DNA from: an uncultured Verrucomicrobiae bacterium
GTDB lineage: Bacteria; Verrucomicrobiota; Verrucomicrobiia; Palsa-1439
Reading direction: 5' to 3'
Length of the DNA: 18,907 bases
Assembly: GCA_937927265.1 (NCBI GenBank)
Contig: CALBCO010000039.1
Span: 1 to 18,907, forward strand
The first letter of the stretch is position 1. Every line of letters begins with the position of its first letter. Positions 6,422 through 13,477 of the stretch are shown here, in pieces. Position numbers and translations under genes: made by a program. The notes beneath the pieces were generated by a model. The model was not told the origin of the DNA and searched no databases. It saw only the letters and a list, made by a program, of their open reading frames with translations.

Positions 6422-7345
6422 ATGAGCACAGTCCTACAAGAACAGGTGCGGGAATGGAAACACCGACGCAACGCCGTGATTCTCGCCCACAACTATCAAG
6501 TGCCGGAGATTCAAGATGTGGCGGATTTCGTGGGCGATTCGCTTGGCCTCTCCTATAAGGCGCGAGAAACAGCGGCGGACGTGATTTTGTTCTGCGGTGT
6601 GCATTTCATGGCCGAGACCGCGAAGATCATCAATCCCGGCAAGACCGTGCTGCTGCCTGACTTGGAAGCCGGTTGCTCGCTGGCCAACTCCTGCGATGCC
6701 TCGGCATTGGCGGAGTGGAAAGCCAAACATTCCGGCGTGGTCGTGGTCTCCTACATCAACAGCACCGCCGCCGTGAAAGCGTTGAGCGACATCATCTGCA
6801 CCTCCGGCAACGCCGTCAAAGTCGTCCGCTCCATCCCGGCGGATAAACAAATTTTGTTCTGCCCCGACGAGAACCTGGGGCAGTGGGTCATGGAACAGAC
6901 CGGTCGCAAAATGTTACTGTGGCCAGGCGTGTGCCACATTCATGTCAAGTTCACTCACGAATCCATCACCCGACTCCGGCAGCAACATCCTGCCGCGAAA
7001 ATCGTGGCGCATCCCGAATGTCTGCCGATCGTCCGCGCGATGGCTGACGAGGTGTGCTCGACCGAAAAGATGATTGCCTATTGCCGGCAATCTGCGGCGA
7101 CGGAGTTCATCATCGTCACGGAGTCCGGTATGTTGCATCGGTTGCGCAAGGAAATTCCCGGCAAGACGTTCATTGCCGGACCGACCGACACCTGCAGTTG
7201 CAACGAGTGCGAATACATGAAGAAAAACACACTGGAGAAATGCGTCGCCGCGCTCGAACACCTTGCGCCAGAAATTACCGTGCCCGAAGACGTCCGCCGT
7301 CGTGCCCTGATCCCCATCGAGCGCATGTTGGCCTTGGGCCAGTGA
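6422..7345 (+). CDS. nadA: Quinolinate synthase A
   Basis: NadA condenses iminoaspartate with dihydroxyacetone phosphate to quinolinate, the precursor of NAD, using a [4Fe-4S] cluster. The 307-residue protein has AVILAHNYQVPEIQDVADFVGDSLGLS, FCGVHFMAETAKIINP, and the cluster ligands Cys85 (LEAGCSLA), Cys171 (WPGVCHIH) and one Cys of the C-terminal group at 258, 260 and 263 (TCSCNECEYMKKNTLEK). The length and cysteine-rich ending fit the NadA subgroup with a C-x2-C element near the third ligand. No nadB or nadC lies nearby. The ATG is only about 30 bases from an overlapping divergent -35 site, and the ribosome site is weak. Confidence 0.95.
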   Translation: MSTVLQEQVREWKHRRNAVILAHNYQVPEIQDVADFVGDSLGLSYKARETAADVILFCGVHFMAETAKIINPGKTVLLPDLEAGCSLANSCDASALAEWKAKHSGVVVVSYINSTAAVKALSDIICTSGNAVKVVRSIPADKQILFCPDENLGQWVMEQTGRKMLLWPGVCHIHVKFTHESITRLRQQHPAAKIVAHPECLPIVRAMADEVCSTEKMIAYCRQSAATEFIIVTESGMLHRLRKEIPGKTFIAGPTDTCSCNECEYMKKNTLEKCVAALEHLAPEITVPEDVRRRALIPIERMLALGQ

Positions 7346-7526
7346 GCGCCCGCGCGAAAATCCGTTGGGCGCAGAACTGTTCTCCGCGGTCAACCTTCTC
7401 AAAGGCAGCCACCGGTAGGAGGTGGAGTTTCTCAAACACACCCGGTTGCGAAACAAACTTGGCGGCCAGTGGCGGGCATCATGTGGCAGCACCGGCAAGG
7501 TCGGATGTGAGTGCGACAACCTGCGG
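7346..7526. other. Gap between convergent nadA and the GT9 gene
   Basis: No gene is recognisable in these 181 bases. A weak stem CCACC/GGTGG (7409-7413 and 7421-7425, loop of seven) followed by a short T stretch may help terminate transcription, but it is not convincing. Confidence 0.4.
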
Positions 7527-8621
7527 TCACGGCCGAGCTAACAGTTCTTCGGCTGCCGCAAGCACGTCGGCCAAGGGCAGGTCGCGGACGCAGGCGTAAT
7601 CAAGGTGGGCCGGGCAGGTGAGGGACCGGCTGGAGTAATAAAAACATGGGCTGCAGGGCAGGTGGCGGCTGACGATTCGGTGCTTGGTGTGCCACGGGTG
7701 GACCCACGTCGGATTGGTGGGACCGAAAATGGCGAGGCACGGCACCTGACAGGCGGCGGCGGTGTGCATCAGGCCGGAGTCGTTGCTCACAAAGAGATGA
7801 CACCGCCGAATCAACGCAGCCACCACGCGCATTGGCAACATTTTGGCGACAGTGACGACGTCCGTAGCCGGGCCGGTTGCCGCGAGGACGGCACTGTTGA
7901 TTTCGACATCTGTCGGCCCTTCAAACAGGAGAAAACGCGCGTCGGGATGGGCAGTGCGGAGCTGTTGAATAAACGCCCCGAATTGAAAAGCGGGCCAACA
8001 ACGACGGTGGTGGTTCTTGAGCGAGTTGCAGGCGGCGTGGAGACCAATCAGCGGCGTGGCCTCCGCCAAATCGTGTTGCCGAAGGTAATTCGATGCCGCC
8101 GTTTCGGCGTCGGCATCATTGCGGTAGTGGAGCAAGGTCGGAAGAGCTTGTGGGGATGTCCCCAGCAGATGAGCGGCCCAGCGCAAGTTTTCCTCGACGG
8201 CGTGCAGCGTTGGGTTCTCATCAAGCACGATTTGATTGAGACCGGGTGCGTTTATGATCCGCTGGCGTTGGTAACGAAAACCGATTCGTTGGCGGGCGTT
8301 GACGACGTGGCTGAACACATTGTAGCCAAGCCGGTTCATGCCATAGGGGATGACGCTGACATCGAATCGTTCGCGCCGCAACGACCACGCGCAACGAAAA
8401 ATAGCCAGTTTGGACATGCCGAGAAGCCGCGCCAAGCGAACATCGGAAGTGAACAGTTGGTCGCGGAGATATTCGGTCACGCTGCCGAACATGGTCAGCA
8501 GCGTCAGTTGAAATCGGTCGGGACAAGCAGCCAGAGCCGCCAACGCCGGCGAGGCGAGAATGGCATCGCCCAATCCCGACAGGCAAAACACGAGCACGCG
8601 TTGTGGACTCTGGGAACTCAT
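7527..8621 (-). CDS. Glycosyltransferase family 9 protein (ADP-heptose:LPS heptosyltransferase-like)
   Basis: The 364-residue cytoplasmic or membrane-associated enzyme has the GT-B fold of family 9, which adds heptose or other sugars to the LPS core. The N-terminus RVLVFCLSGLGDAILASPALAAL is the typical first Rossmann strand and glycine loop. The nucleotide-sugar domain has the hallmark FVSNDSGLMHTAAACQVPCLAIFGPTNPTWVHPW. The C-terminal part carries several Cys (LPCSPCFYYSSRSLTCPAHLDYACVRDLP), which resembles the HPC-C cluster common in RfaF-like proteins. The ATG at 8621 is chosen; a GTG at 8648 in frame would add nine residues. No neighbour belongs to LPS core synthesis, so the exact sugar and acceptor are unknown. 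Confidence 0.88.
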   Translation of the reverse strand: MSSQSPQRVLVFCLSGLGDAILASPALAALAACPDRFQLTLLTMFGSVTEYLRDQLFTSDVRLARLLGMSKLAIFRCAWSLRRERFDVSVIPYGMNRLGYNVFSHVVNARQRIGFRYQRQRIINAPGLNQIVLDENPTLHAVEENLRWAAHLLGTSPQALPTLLHYRNDADAETAASNYLRQHDLAEATPLIGLHAACNSLKNHHRRCWPAFQFGAFIQQLRTAHPDARFLLFEGPTDVEINSAVLAATGPATDVVTVAKMLPMRVVAALIRRCHLFVSNDSGLMHTAAACQVPCLAIFGPTNPTWVHPWHTKHRIVSRHLPCSPCFYYSSRSLTCPAHLDYACVRDLPLADVLAAAEELLARP

Positions 8622-8869
8622 TTTGTGCAAGCGGCATGGTCTTATCACGATGGGCAGCCCGCGGCAAGCACGGGTTCGGGCGGAGGCATTCTTTCCTCAA
8701 TCCTCACTCGTGACGATTTTTTTTTTTTGTTTCCCCTTGCCAGCGAAGCGGACTGTTGCTAGTAGTCTGATGTCGCGGGGCGCTGGGGCGCCGGCGATCA
8801 CGAAATTATGCCGTACAAAATCAGCGAATAGCAGCGGGAGACATTATTGTATCCCACGGGAGGACTAAT
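8622..8869. promoter_or_regulatory. Divergent upstream region of the GT9 gene and the exbB operon
   Basis: It contains an uninterrupted run of 12 T (8717-8728) and a small stem GGCGC/GCGCC (8779-8792, loop TGGG). A strong ribosome site GGGAGG (8858-8863) lies six bases before the exbB ATG. I could not find a convincing -35/-10 pair for the operon, so the promoter position is open. Confidence 0.45.
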
Positions 8870-9619
8870 ATGAGGAAACAAAATCATCATGCCGTCCGGT
8901 TCGGACGGTTCACCCACTTAGCCACGGGAGCGCTGTTGTTTGGCGCAGGTGCCGTCCGCGTGCTGGCCCAAGCCGCCGAAGAAGCTGCGCCGGCTGTCAA
9001 AACCCAGACGATGTGGGACATGGTGAAACATGGCGGCCCGTCGTTGGTGCTGTTGGCGATTTGTTCGGTTGTGACACTGACATTGATCATCGAGCGGTTC
9101 ATGTACTACCGGAAGGCCAAAGGCAGCAGCGAGCCGTTGGTGGACAAGATCAAGCAGGCCGGCACGATGTCCGAGGCGTTGGCGGCCATTGAGAATGCGC
9201 CGGGCGTGTCGGGCCGGATTTTTCGGACAGCGTTGGTGGCGGCGCGCGACGGGCATCCGCCGGAACGCATTGAGCAGTTGGTGCAAGGCGAAGTGACGAA
9301 GGAACTGATCGGATTGGAGCGGTACTTGCCGCAGTTGGACACGATGGTGACGATGTGTCCGTTGCTTGGTCTGGCCGGCACAACACTGGGTATGATCCGG
9401 TCGTTCAGTATTGTGGCCGCGATCGGCATGAGCGACCCGACCAAGCTGGCTGGCGGTATTTCCGAGGCACTCGTCAACACGGCGGCGGGTCTGTTGATTG
9501 CGATCCCGGCGCTGTTCTGCTACAATTGGTTTACGGGGCGCAAAGAGCAGTTGCTGATGGACTTGGAAAAGGGCCTCAGCGAATTGATGGTCATTTTGAA
9601 GTCGTCAGCCGACGAATAA
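8870..9619 (+). CDS. exbB: MotA/TolQ/ExbB-type proton channel protein
   Basis: ExbB/TolQ proteins form the pentameric inner-membrane stator that uses the proton-motive force to drive an envelope protein. The 249 residues begin with a cleavable-looking signal sequence (up to about residue 33, RVLAQA), as in several ExbB proteins. A first membrane helix follows at about 57-74 (PSLVLLAICSVVTLTLII) ending in the usual ER, then a cytoplasmic loop with SGRIFRTAL. Helices two and three have the family motifs TMCPLLGLAGTTLGMIRSF and ISEALVNTAAGLLIAIPALFCYN, with the polar Thr residues that line the channel. It opens a five-gene operon. ExbB or TolQ cannot be told apart by sequence; the partner at the operon end argues for a dedicated machine. 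Confidence 0.92.
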   Translation: MRKQNHHAVRFGRFTHLATGALLFGAGAVRVLAQAAEEAAPAVKTQTMWDMVKHGGPSLVLLAICSVVTLTLIIERFMYYRKAKGSSEPLVDKIKQAGTMSEALAAIENAPGVSGRIFRTALVAARDGHPPERIEQLVQGEVTKELIGLERYLPQLDTMVTMCPLLGLAGTTLGMIRSFSIVAAIGMSDPTKLAGGISEALVNTAAGLLIAIPALFCYNWFTGRKEQLLMDLEKGLSELMVILKSSADE

Positions 9620-9629
9620 GGCGGGAGCC

Positions 9630-10052
9630 ATGAAGCTGAAACGGCGCCGAGTCAAACGCGGGCGGGTGGAAATCATCCCGATGATTGACACCATCGTCAT
9701 CTTGTTGATTTTCTACATGACGTTCTCGCGGTTCGTGGAAGCGTCGCGCGAAGCGAACATCAAACTGCCGACGACACATGCCGGCGACGAGTTCAAGCAG
9801 TTGTCAGGACAGATCATCGTTAACATGTTCTCCGCGCAGGAAGTCAGCATTGACAAGCAACCCTACCGCATCACGGAACTGCCGGCTGTCATCGCCCACT
9901 ACCGGCGCAGTCTGCCGGCCGACCAGAAGATCACGATCGTCCTGCGGGGGCACCGGGAAATGACGTACCGGGATCTCAGCGAATTCATGAAGGCCTGCGC
10001 CAAAGGGGGCGTGGCGGATGTGACGTTCGCCACCTTGGAGGCGACACGATGA
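9630..10052 (+). CDS. exbD: ExbD/TolR-type stator protein, first copy
   Basis: The 140-residue protein has a basic cytoplasmic N-terminus (MKLKRRRVKRGRVEI), then IPMIDTIVILLIFYMTF with the essential proton-carrying Asp at position 20, and a periplasmic domain ending in YRDLSEFMKACAKGGVADVTFATLEA, matching the ExbD/TolR fold. ExbD dimers sit inside the ExbB pentamer. The gene lies ten bases after exbB with the ribosome site GGCGGGAG, and its stop overlaps the next ATG (ATGA). The first 31 residues are nearly identical to those of the following gene, while the periplasmic parts differ strongly. Confidence 0.92.
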   Translation: MKLKRRRVKRGRVEIIPMIDTIVILLIFYMTFSRFVEASREANIKLPTTHAGDEFKQLSGQIIVNMFSAQEVSIDKQPYRITELPAVIAHYRRSLPADQKITIVLRGHREMTYRDLSEFMKACAKGGVADVTFATLEATR

Positions 10053-10477
10053 AACTGGCCCGCCGGCAGATGAAACGCGGACGGGTGGAAATCATTCCGA
10101 TGATTGACACGATCCTGATCCTGTTGATCTTCTACATGTCGTTTTCCAGCTTCAAACAGAACGAGAAACGGATTGATGCGCGCCTGCCGCTGCTCAGCGC
10201 GAAAGTGGCGGCGACGAAGATTCCCCTCGACATTATGATCCACGTCCGCAACCGCGACGAAGTGATCGTCAATGGCACGAGCCAGTTTGACTTGGTCAGT
10301 CTGCGGGATGCGATGATGGGGTTGAGCGCGATTGGGCAGGAAGCCACCGTGGTCATTGATGCTGAGCCGGACACCAGCTACCAAGATGTCATCGGCGCCT
10401 TGGATGCTTGCGCGCTGGCGCGGTTGAACCGCGTGGCCTTCCGACCGTTGCCGGAAAAAGCAGCGGCCACACCATGA
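10049..10477 (+). CDS. exbD: ExbD/TolR-type stator protein, second copy
   Basis: This 142-residue paralogue starts MKLARRQMKRGRVEI and keeps IPMIDTILILLIFYMSF with Asp20, so it should also carry protons. The periplasmic domain (SYQDVIGALDACALARLNRVAFRPLP at the end) has the ExbD pattern but little identity to the first copy. Four-base ATGA overlaps on both sides tie it to the first exbD and to the TPR gene. Two different ExbD proteins with one ExbB suggest a mixed ExbD dimer, as proposed for the AglQ and AglS pair of Myxococcus; that comparison is architectural, not evidence of the same function. Confidence 0.92.
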   Translation: MKLARRQMKRGRVEIIPMIDTILILLIFYMSFSSFKQNEKRIDARLPLLSAKVAATKIPLDIMIHVRNRDEVIVNGTSQFDLVSLRDAMMGLSAIGQEATVVIDAEPDTSYQDVIGALDACALARLNRVAFRPLPEKAAATP

Positions 10478-13464
10478 CGGCGGCGCGTCACCACTTCCAC
10501 CGGCTGACCACCTTGGTGGTAGGGGGCGCGGTCTGGGCGGCGGTGGTTCAGGGGCAGGATGCGCCTTTGGCGGGCCCGCAGCGGGATTTGGCCGAAGCTG
10601 TCACGTTGTATCAAGACGGCAAGTACGCCGAAGCTCTGGCCGCCATCCAGAAATTCCAAACCACGCACAAGTTCAGCGCGCTGCTTGCCGAGGCGATCTA
10701 CTACGAGGGTTGGTGTTTCTGGGCGCAGCAAAAATACGCGGAAGCATTGGCCTCATTTGAACGGCTTGCGCGGATGTATCCAACCGCGCCGTTGGCCACG
10801 GAAGCGGTGCTGCGGCAGGCGGAATGTCAACGAGCCATGGAGAAGTTGCCGGAAGCGCTCAAGCTCTACCGGGAATTCATCGCGGAAAATCCCCAACACG
10901 ATTTGCTTCCCCAAGCTCTCCTTGGCGAAGCGACCACGTTGCGCCTCCAGAAGGATTACAATGGCGCAAAGGCGACGCTGCAGAAGTTACTGACGGAGTT
11001 TGAGCAGGACACGCCGGTCCGGCTCGACGCGCTGTTTTTGCTTGGGCAGATCTTGAATGAGCAAAAGGACTATGCGGGTGCTCAAGCGGTGTTCAAACAA
11101 ATCGCCGCGCAACGCACCAATCCGCGGGCCACGGAGGGCTTGTTCCTCGCCGCAGAGACCATGTTTGACAGCCAACGCTTTGCTGATGCGGTGGAATATT
11201 ATCGGCGTGTCCAATCCAAGCCCGCCATTCTGGCGGGGATTGCCAACGAAATCGCCGCCCTCGAAGCACGCCGGGGCGAGTTCTTCCGACAAAACGCTGT
11301 CACCGTGTACCAAACGCGCATGGAGACGCTCCGCCGGCTCCAGCAGAAATTCGCCGACGCGGCCGACCTGCACCCAGCGGCCCTGTTTCGGATCGCCAAC
11401 TGCTATCTTTCCCTTGGCAAACCTGAAGAAGCCAGCGTGGTGTACCGGCAATTTCTGCGGTTGTATCCGACCGATCGCCTGGCCGAACAGGCGCAATTTG
11501 GCTTGATCCAAGCGCTCACGGAACGCCGACAACTGGTCGAGGCTGAGCAGGAAAAAAAAGCGTTCGAAGCCAAGTATGCGGGGAGCAAATTGCTGACGGC
11601 AGCGGAGTTTATGCAGGCCGAATCGCTGTTGGGCCGGCAGGAATACGAGCGCGCCATTGCCAGCTACCAGAAATACATCACGACCAGCAAGGATGAGGAA
11701 CTCATCCAGACCGCCAAATTCCGCATTGCCACCTGCTTCTTTGGCCTCAAAGAATTTGAGAGGGCACGCGACGCCCTCAACGAGTTTCTCCGGCAATACC
11801 CCCAGAGCAAACTGGTTCCGGACGCGCTGTTTCGGCTCGGTCGTACTCACTACGAACTTTCTCAACGCGCCGCCCAGGCCGAACAGGAAGAGCCGACCAA
11901 GCTCAATCTCACCAAGGCCGCGGAAGTTTTCGAACAACTGCGCGCCAATCACCCGCAAGCGGCAAACCTGCCCGAAGCGACCTTCCAACTCGGCTACATC
12001 TACAGCCTGCTCGGTGTTTTCGAGCCGGCGAACTACGACAAGGCGATCGCCGCGTTCAGTGATTTTGCCAAACGATGGCCCGAATACACCGGTGCCGATG
12101 GCCAATCGCTTGTGCCCGAATCGCTCTTCCAAATCGGCCGCTGCCACGTTGCGCGCAACCGGTACGATCAGGCCGTCGCCGCCTACCAAAAAATCGTGGA
12201 CGATCATCCCCAAGCGACCCTTGCGCCGTTCGCCGGCTTTGAAATTGCCAACGTCTATGCCACCGCCCAACAACCGGCCAAGATGATCGAAGCGTTTCGG
12301 CGCTACATCGAGGAGTTCCCCGACCACGTCAAGGTCGGGGACGCACTCTATGCCATCGGCTCGACCTATGAGAACCAGCAACAAGCCGACGAAGCCCTGG
12401 CGGCCTACCGGCAACTTGTGACTCAGGCGATGGCTGTGGGCGACCGGTTGCCTGACGAATTCCGCAACGCCGCCGTGGCCGGCCAAATCCGCATTGCGGC
12501 GATCCTTGAAGAACGCGAGAAGTTTGAGGAGGCGGTGGCGGGTTGCGAGGAGTTTTTGACCAAGTTCGCCCATGAACCAGTAGTGGTTCGCACGATGATC
12601 AACCAGATCGCGCAGATCTACCGGAAGGCGCGCCGCACCCACCAAGCCTACGCTCGGCTGGCCGAGATTGCCGCGCGCTTGCAACAAATTGCTGCTGTCC
12701 GCCATGCCGCGGCGACGGCGGAAATCGAACTGGCGTTGGGTGAACGCGATTACGCACGCGCCAACCCGGCGGTGCAACGGCTGCTGGTGGACCCGAATCG
12801 CGACCAGTTACCTGCGGGCAGTCTCGCGGCGTTGGGCAATGCGTTTTTGAAGACCGATCGGGCGGCGCAGGCGCTGGAGATCTTCCAGCAGATGCGCACC
12901 CGCTTTAGCGGTGACCCGCGCAGCGTCGCACTTGCGACCGTCGGAATCGGCCAGGCCTATCTTGGTTTGGGCCAGTACGACGAAGCCGCGAAGGAGTTTC
13001 AGCAGGTACTGGCGCAGCCTGACGTGCCCGGCATGGTATTGCCGGAAGCGGAATTAGGTTTGGGCAAAGTATATCTCGCGCAAGCCGCCGGCCGTTCCGT
13101 GCAGGATCCAACGAACGTCAAGGCCGTCGAACTGTTGACGCGGGTCCTCGCCAGCAGCCGGGGTGAGCTGGCCGGCGAGGCCAGTTTCCACTTGGGCCAG
13201 TTCTTCTTTGCGCAAAGTGGTGACCCGCAAAAAGGCAAAGAGAATTGCAAAACGGCCCTCGCCTATTTTCTGCGCGTCGCGTTGTTGACGGGGGGCGCAA
13301 TGGGCGAAGAAGCCGCCTTCCGCAGCGCTCAGTGCCACGAATGTCTGGGAAATGTCGAAGCGGCGCGTGGCGCCTACAACGCCTATCTACGACGGTTCGC
13401 CACGGGCGCTTTTGCCCAAGAAGCCCGAGCCAAACTGGCGGCGTTGCCGCCGCCCAAATCCTAG
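10474..13464 (+). CDS. Large exported TPR-repeat protein of the ExbBD operon
   Basis: The 996-residue product starts at the ATG overlapping the exbD stop; an upstream in-frame start at 10408 would lie inside exbD. Residues 10-27 form a signal peptide (LTTLVVGGAVWAAVVQG), so the protein is periplasmic or surface-exposed; no lipobox is present. The rest is nearly all tetratricopeptide repeats of the YfiO/BamD-Tol-Pal type, for example AEAVTLYQDGKYAEALAAIQKF, YYEGWCFWAQQKYAEALASFERLARMYP, ARDALNEFLRQYPQSKLVPDALFRLG and YDQAVAAYQKIVDDHP. I count well over ten repeat units. TPR solenoids bind other proteins; here the neighbours suggest a scaffold between the stator and the downstream toroid protein. 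Exact partners are unknown. Confidence 0.88.
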   Translation: MTAARHHFHRLTTLVVGGAVWAAVVQGQDAPLAGPQRDLAEAVTLYQDGKYAEALAAIQKFQTTHKFSALLAEAIYYEGWCFWAQQKYAEALASFERLARMYPTAPLATEAVLRQAECQRAMEKLPEALKLYREFIAENPQHDLLPQALLGEATTLRLQKDYNGAKATLQKLLTEFEQDTPVRLDALFLLGQILNEQKDYAGAQAVFKQIAAQRTNPRATEGLFLAAETMFDSQRFADAVEYYRRVQSKPAILAGIANEIAALEARRGEFFRQNAVTVYQTRMETLRRLQQKFADAADLHPAALFRIANCYLSLGKPEEASVVYRQFLRLYPTDRLAEQAQFGLIQALTERRQLVEAEQEKKAFEAKYAGSKLLTAAEFMQAESLLGRQEYERAIASYQKYITTSKDEELIQTAKFRIATCFFGLKEFERARDALNEFLRQYPQSKLVPDALFRLGRTHYELSQRAAQAEQEEPTKLNLTKAAEVFEQLRANHPQAANLPEATFQLGYIYSLLGVFEPANYDKAIAAFSDFAKRWPEYTGADGQSLVPESLFQIGRCHVARNRYDQAVAAYQKIVDDHPQATLAPFAGFEIANVYATAQQPAKMIEAFRRYIEEFPDHVKVGDALYAIGSTYENQQQADEALAAYRQLVTQAMAVGDRLPDEFRNAAVAGQIRIAAILEEREKFEEAVAGCEEFLTKFAHEPVVVRTMINQIAQIYRKARRTHQAYARLAEIAARLQQIAAVRHAAATAEIELALGERDYARANPAVQRLLVDPNRDQLPAGSLAALGNAFLKTDRAAQALEIFQQMRTRFSGDPRSVALATVGIGQAYLGLGQYDEAAKEFQQVLAQPDVPGMVLPEAELGLGKVYLAQAAGRSVQDPTNVKAVELLTRVLASSRGELAGEASFHLGQFFFAQSGDPQKGKENCKTALAYFLRVALLTGGAMGEEAAFRSAQCHECLGNVEAARGAYNAYLRRFATGAFAQEARAKLAALPPPKS

Positions 13465-13477
13465 GAGGAAACAATCC

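Noticed and set aside
7605..8762. Plus-strand open frame of 385 codons
   Set aside because: Antisense to the GT9 gene, which has clear family motifs on the minus strand.
10987..12777. Minus-strand open frame of 596 codons
   Set aside because: Antisense to the TPR gene; open only because of biased codon use in the real gene.
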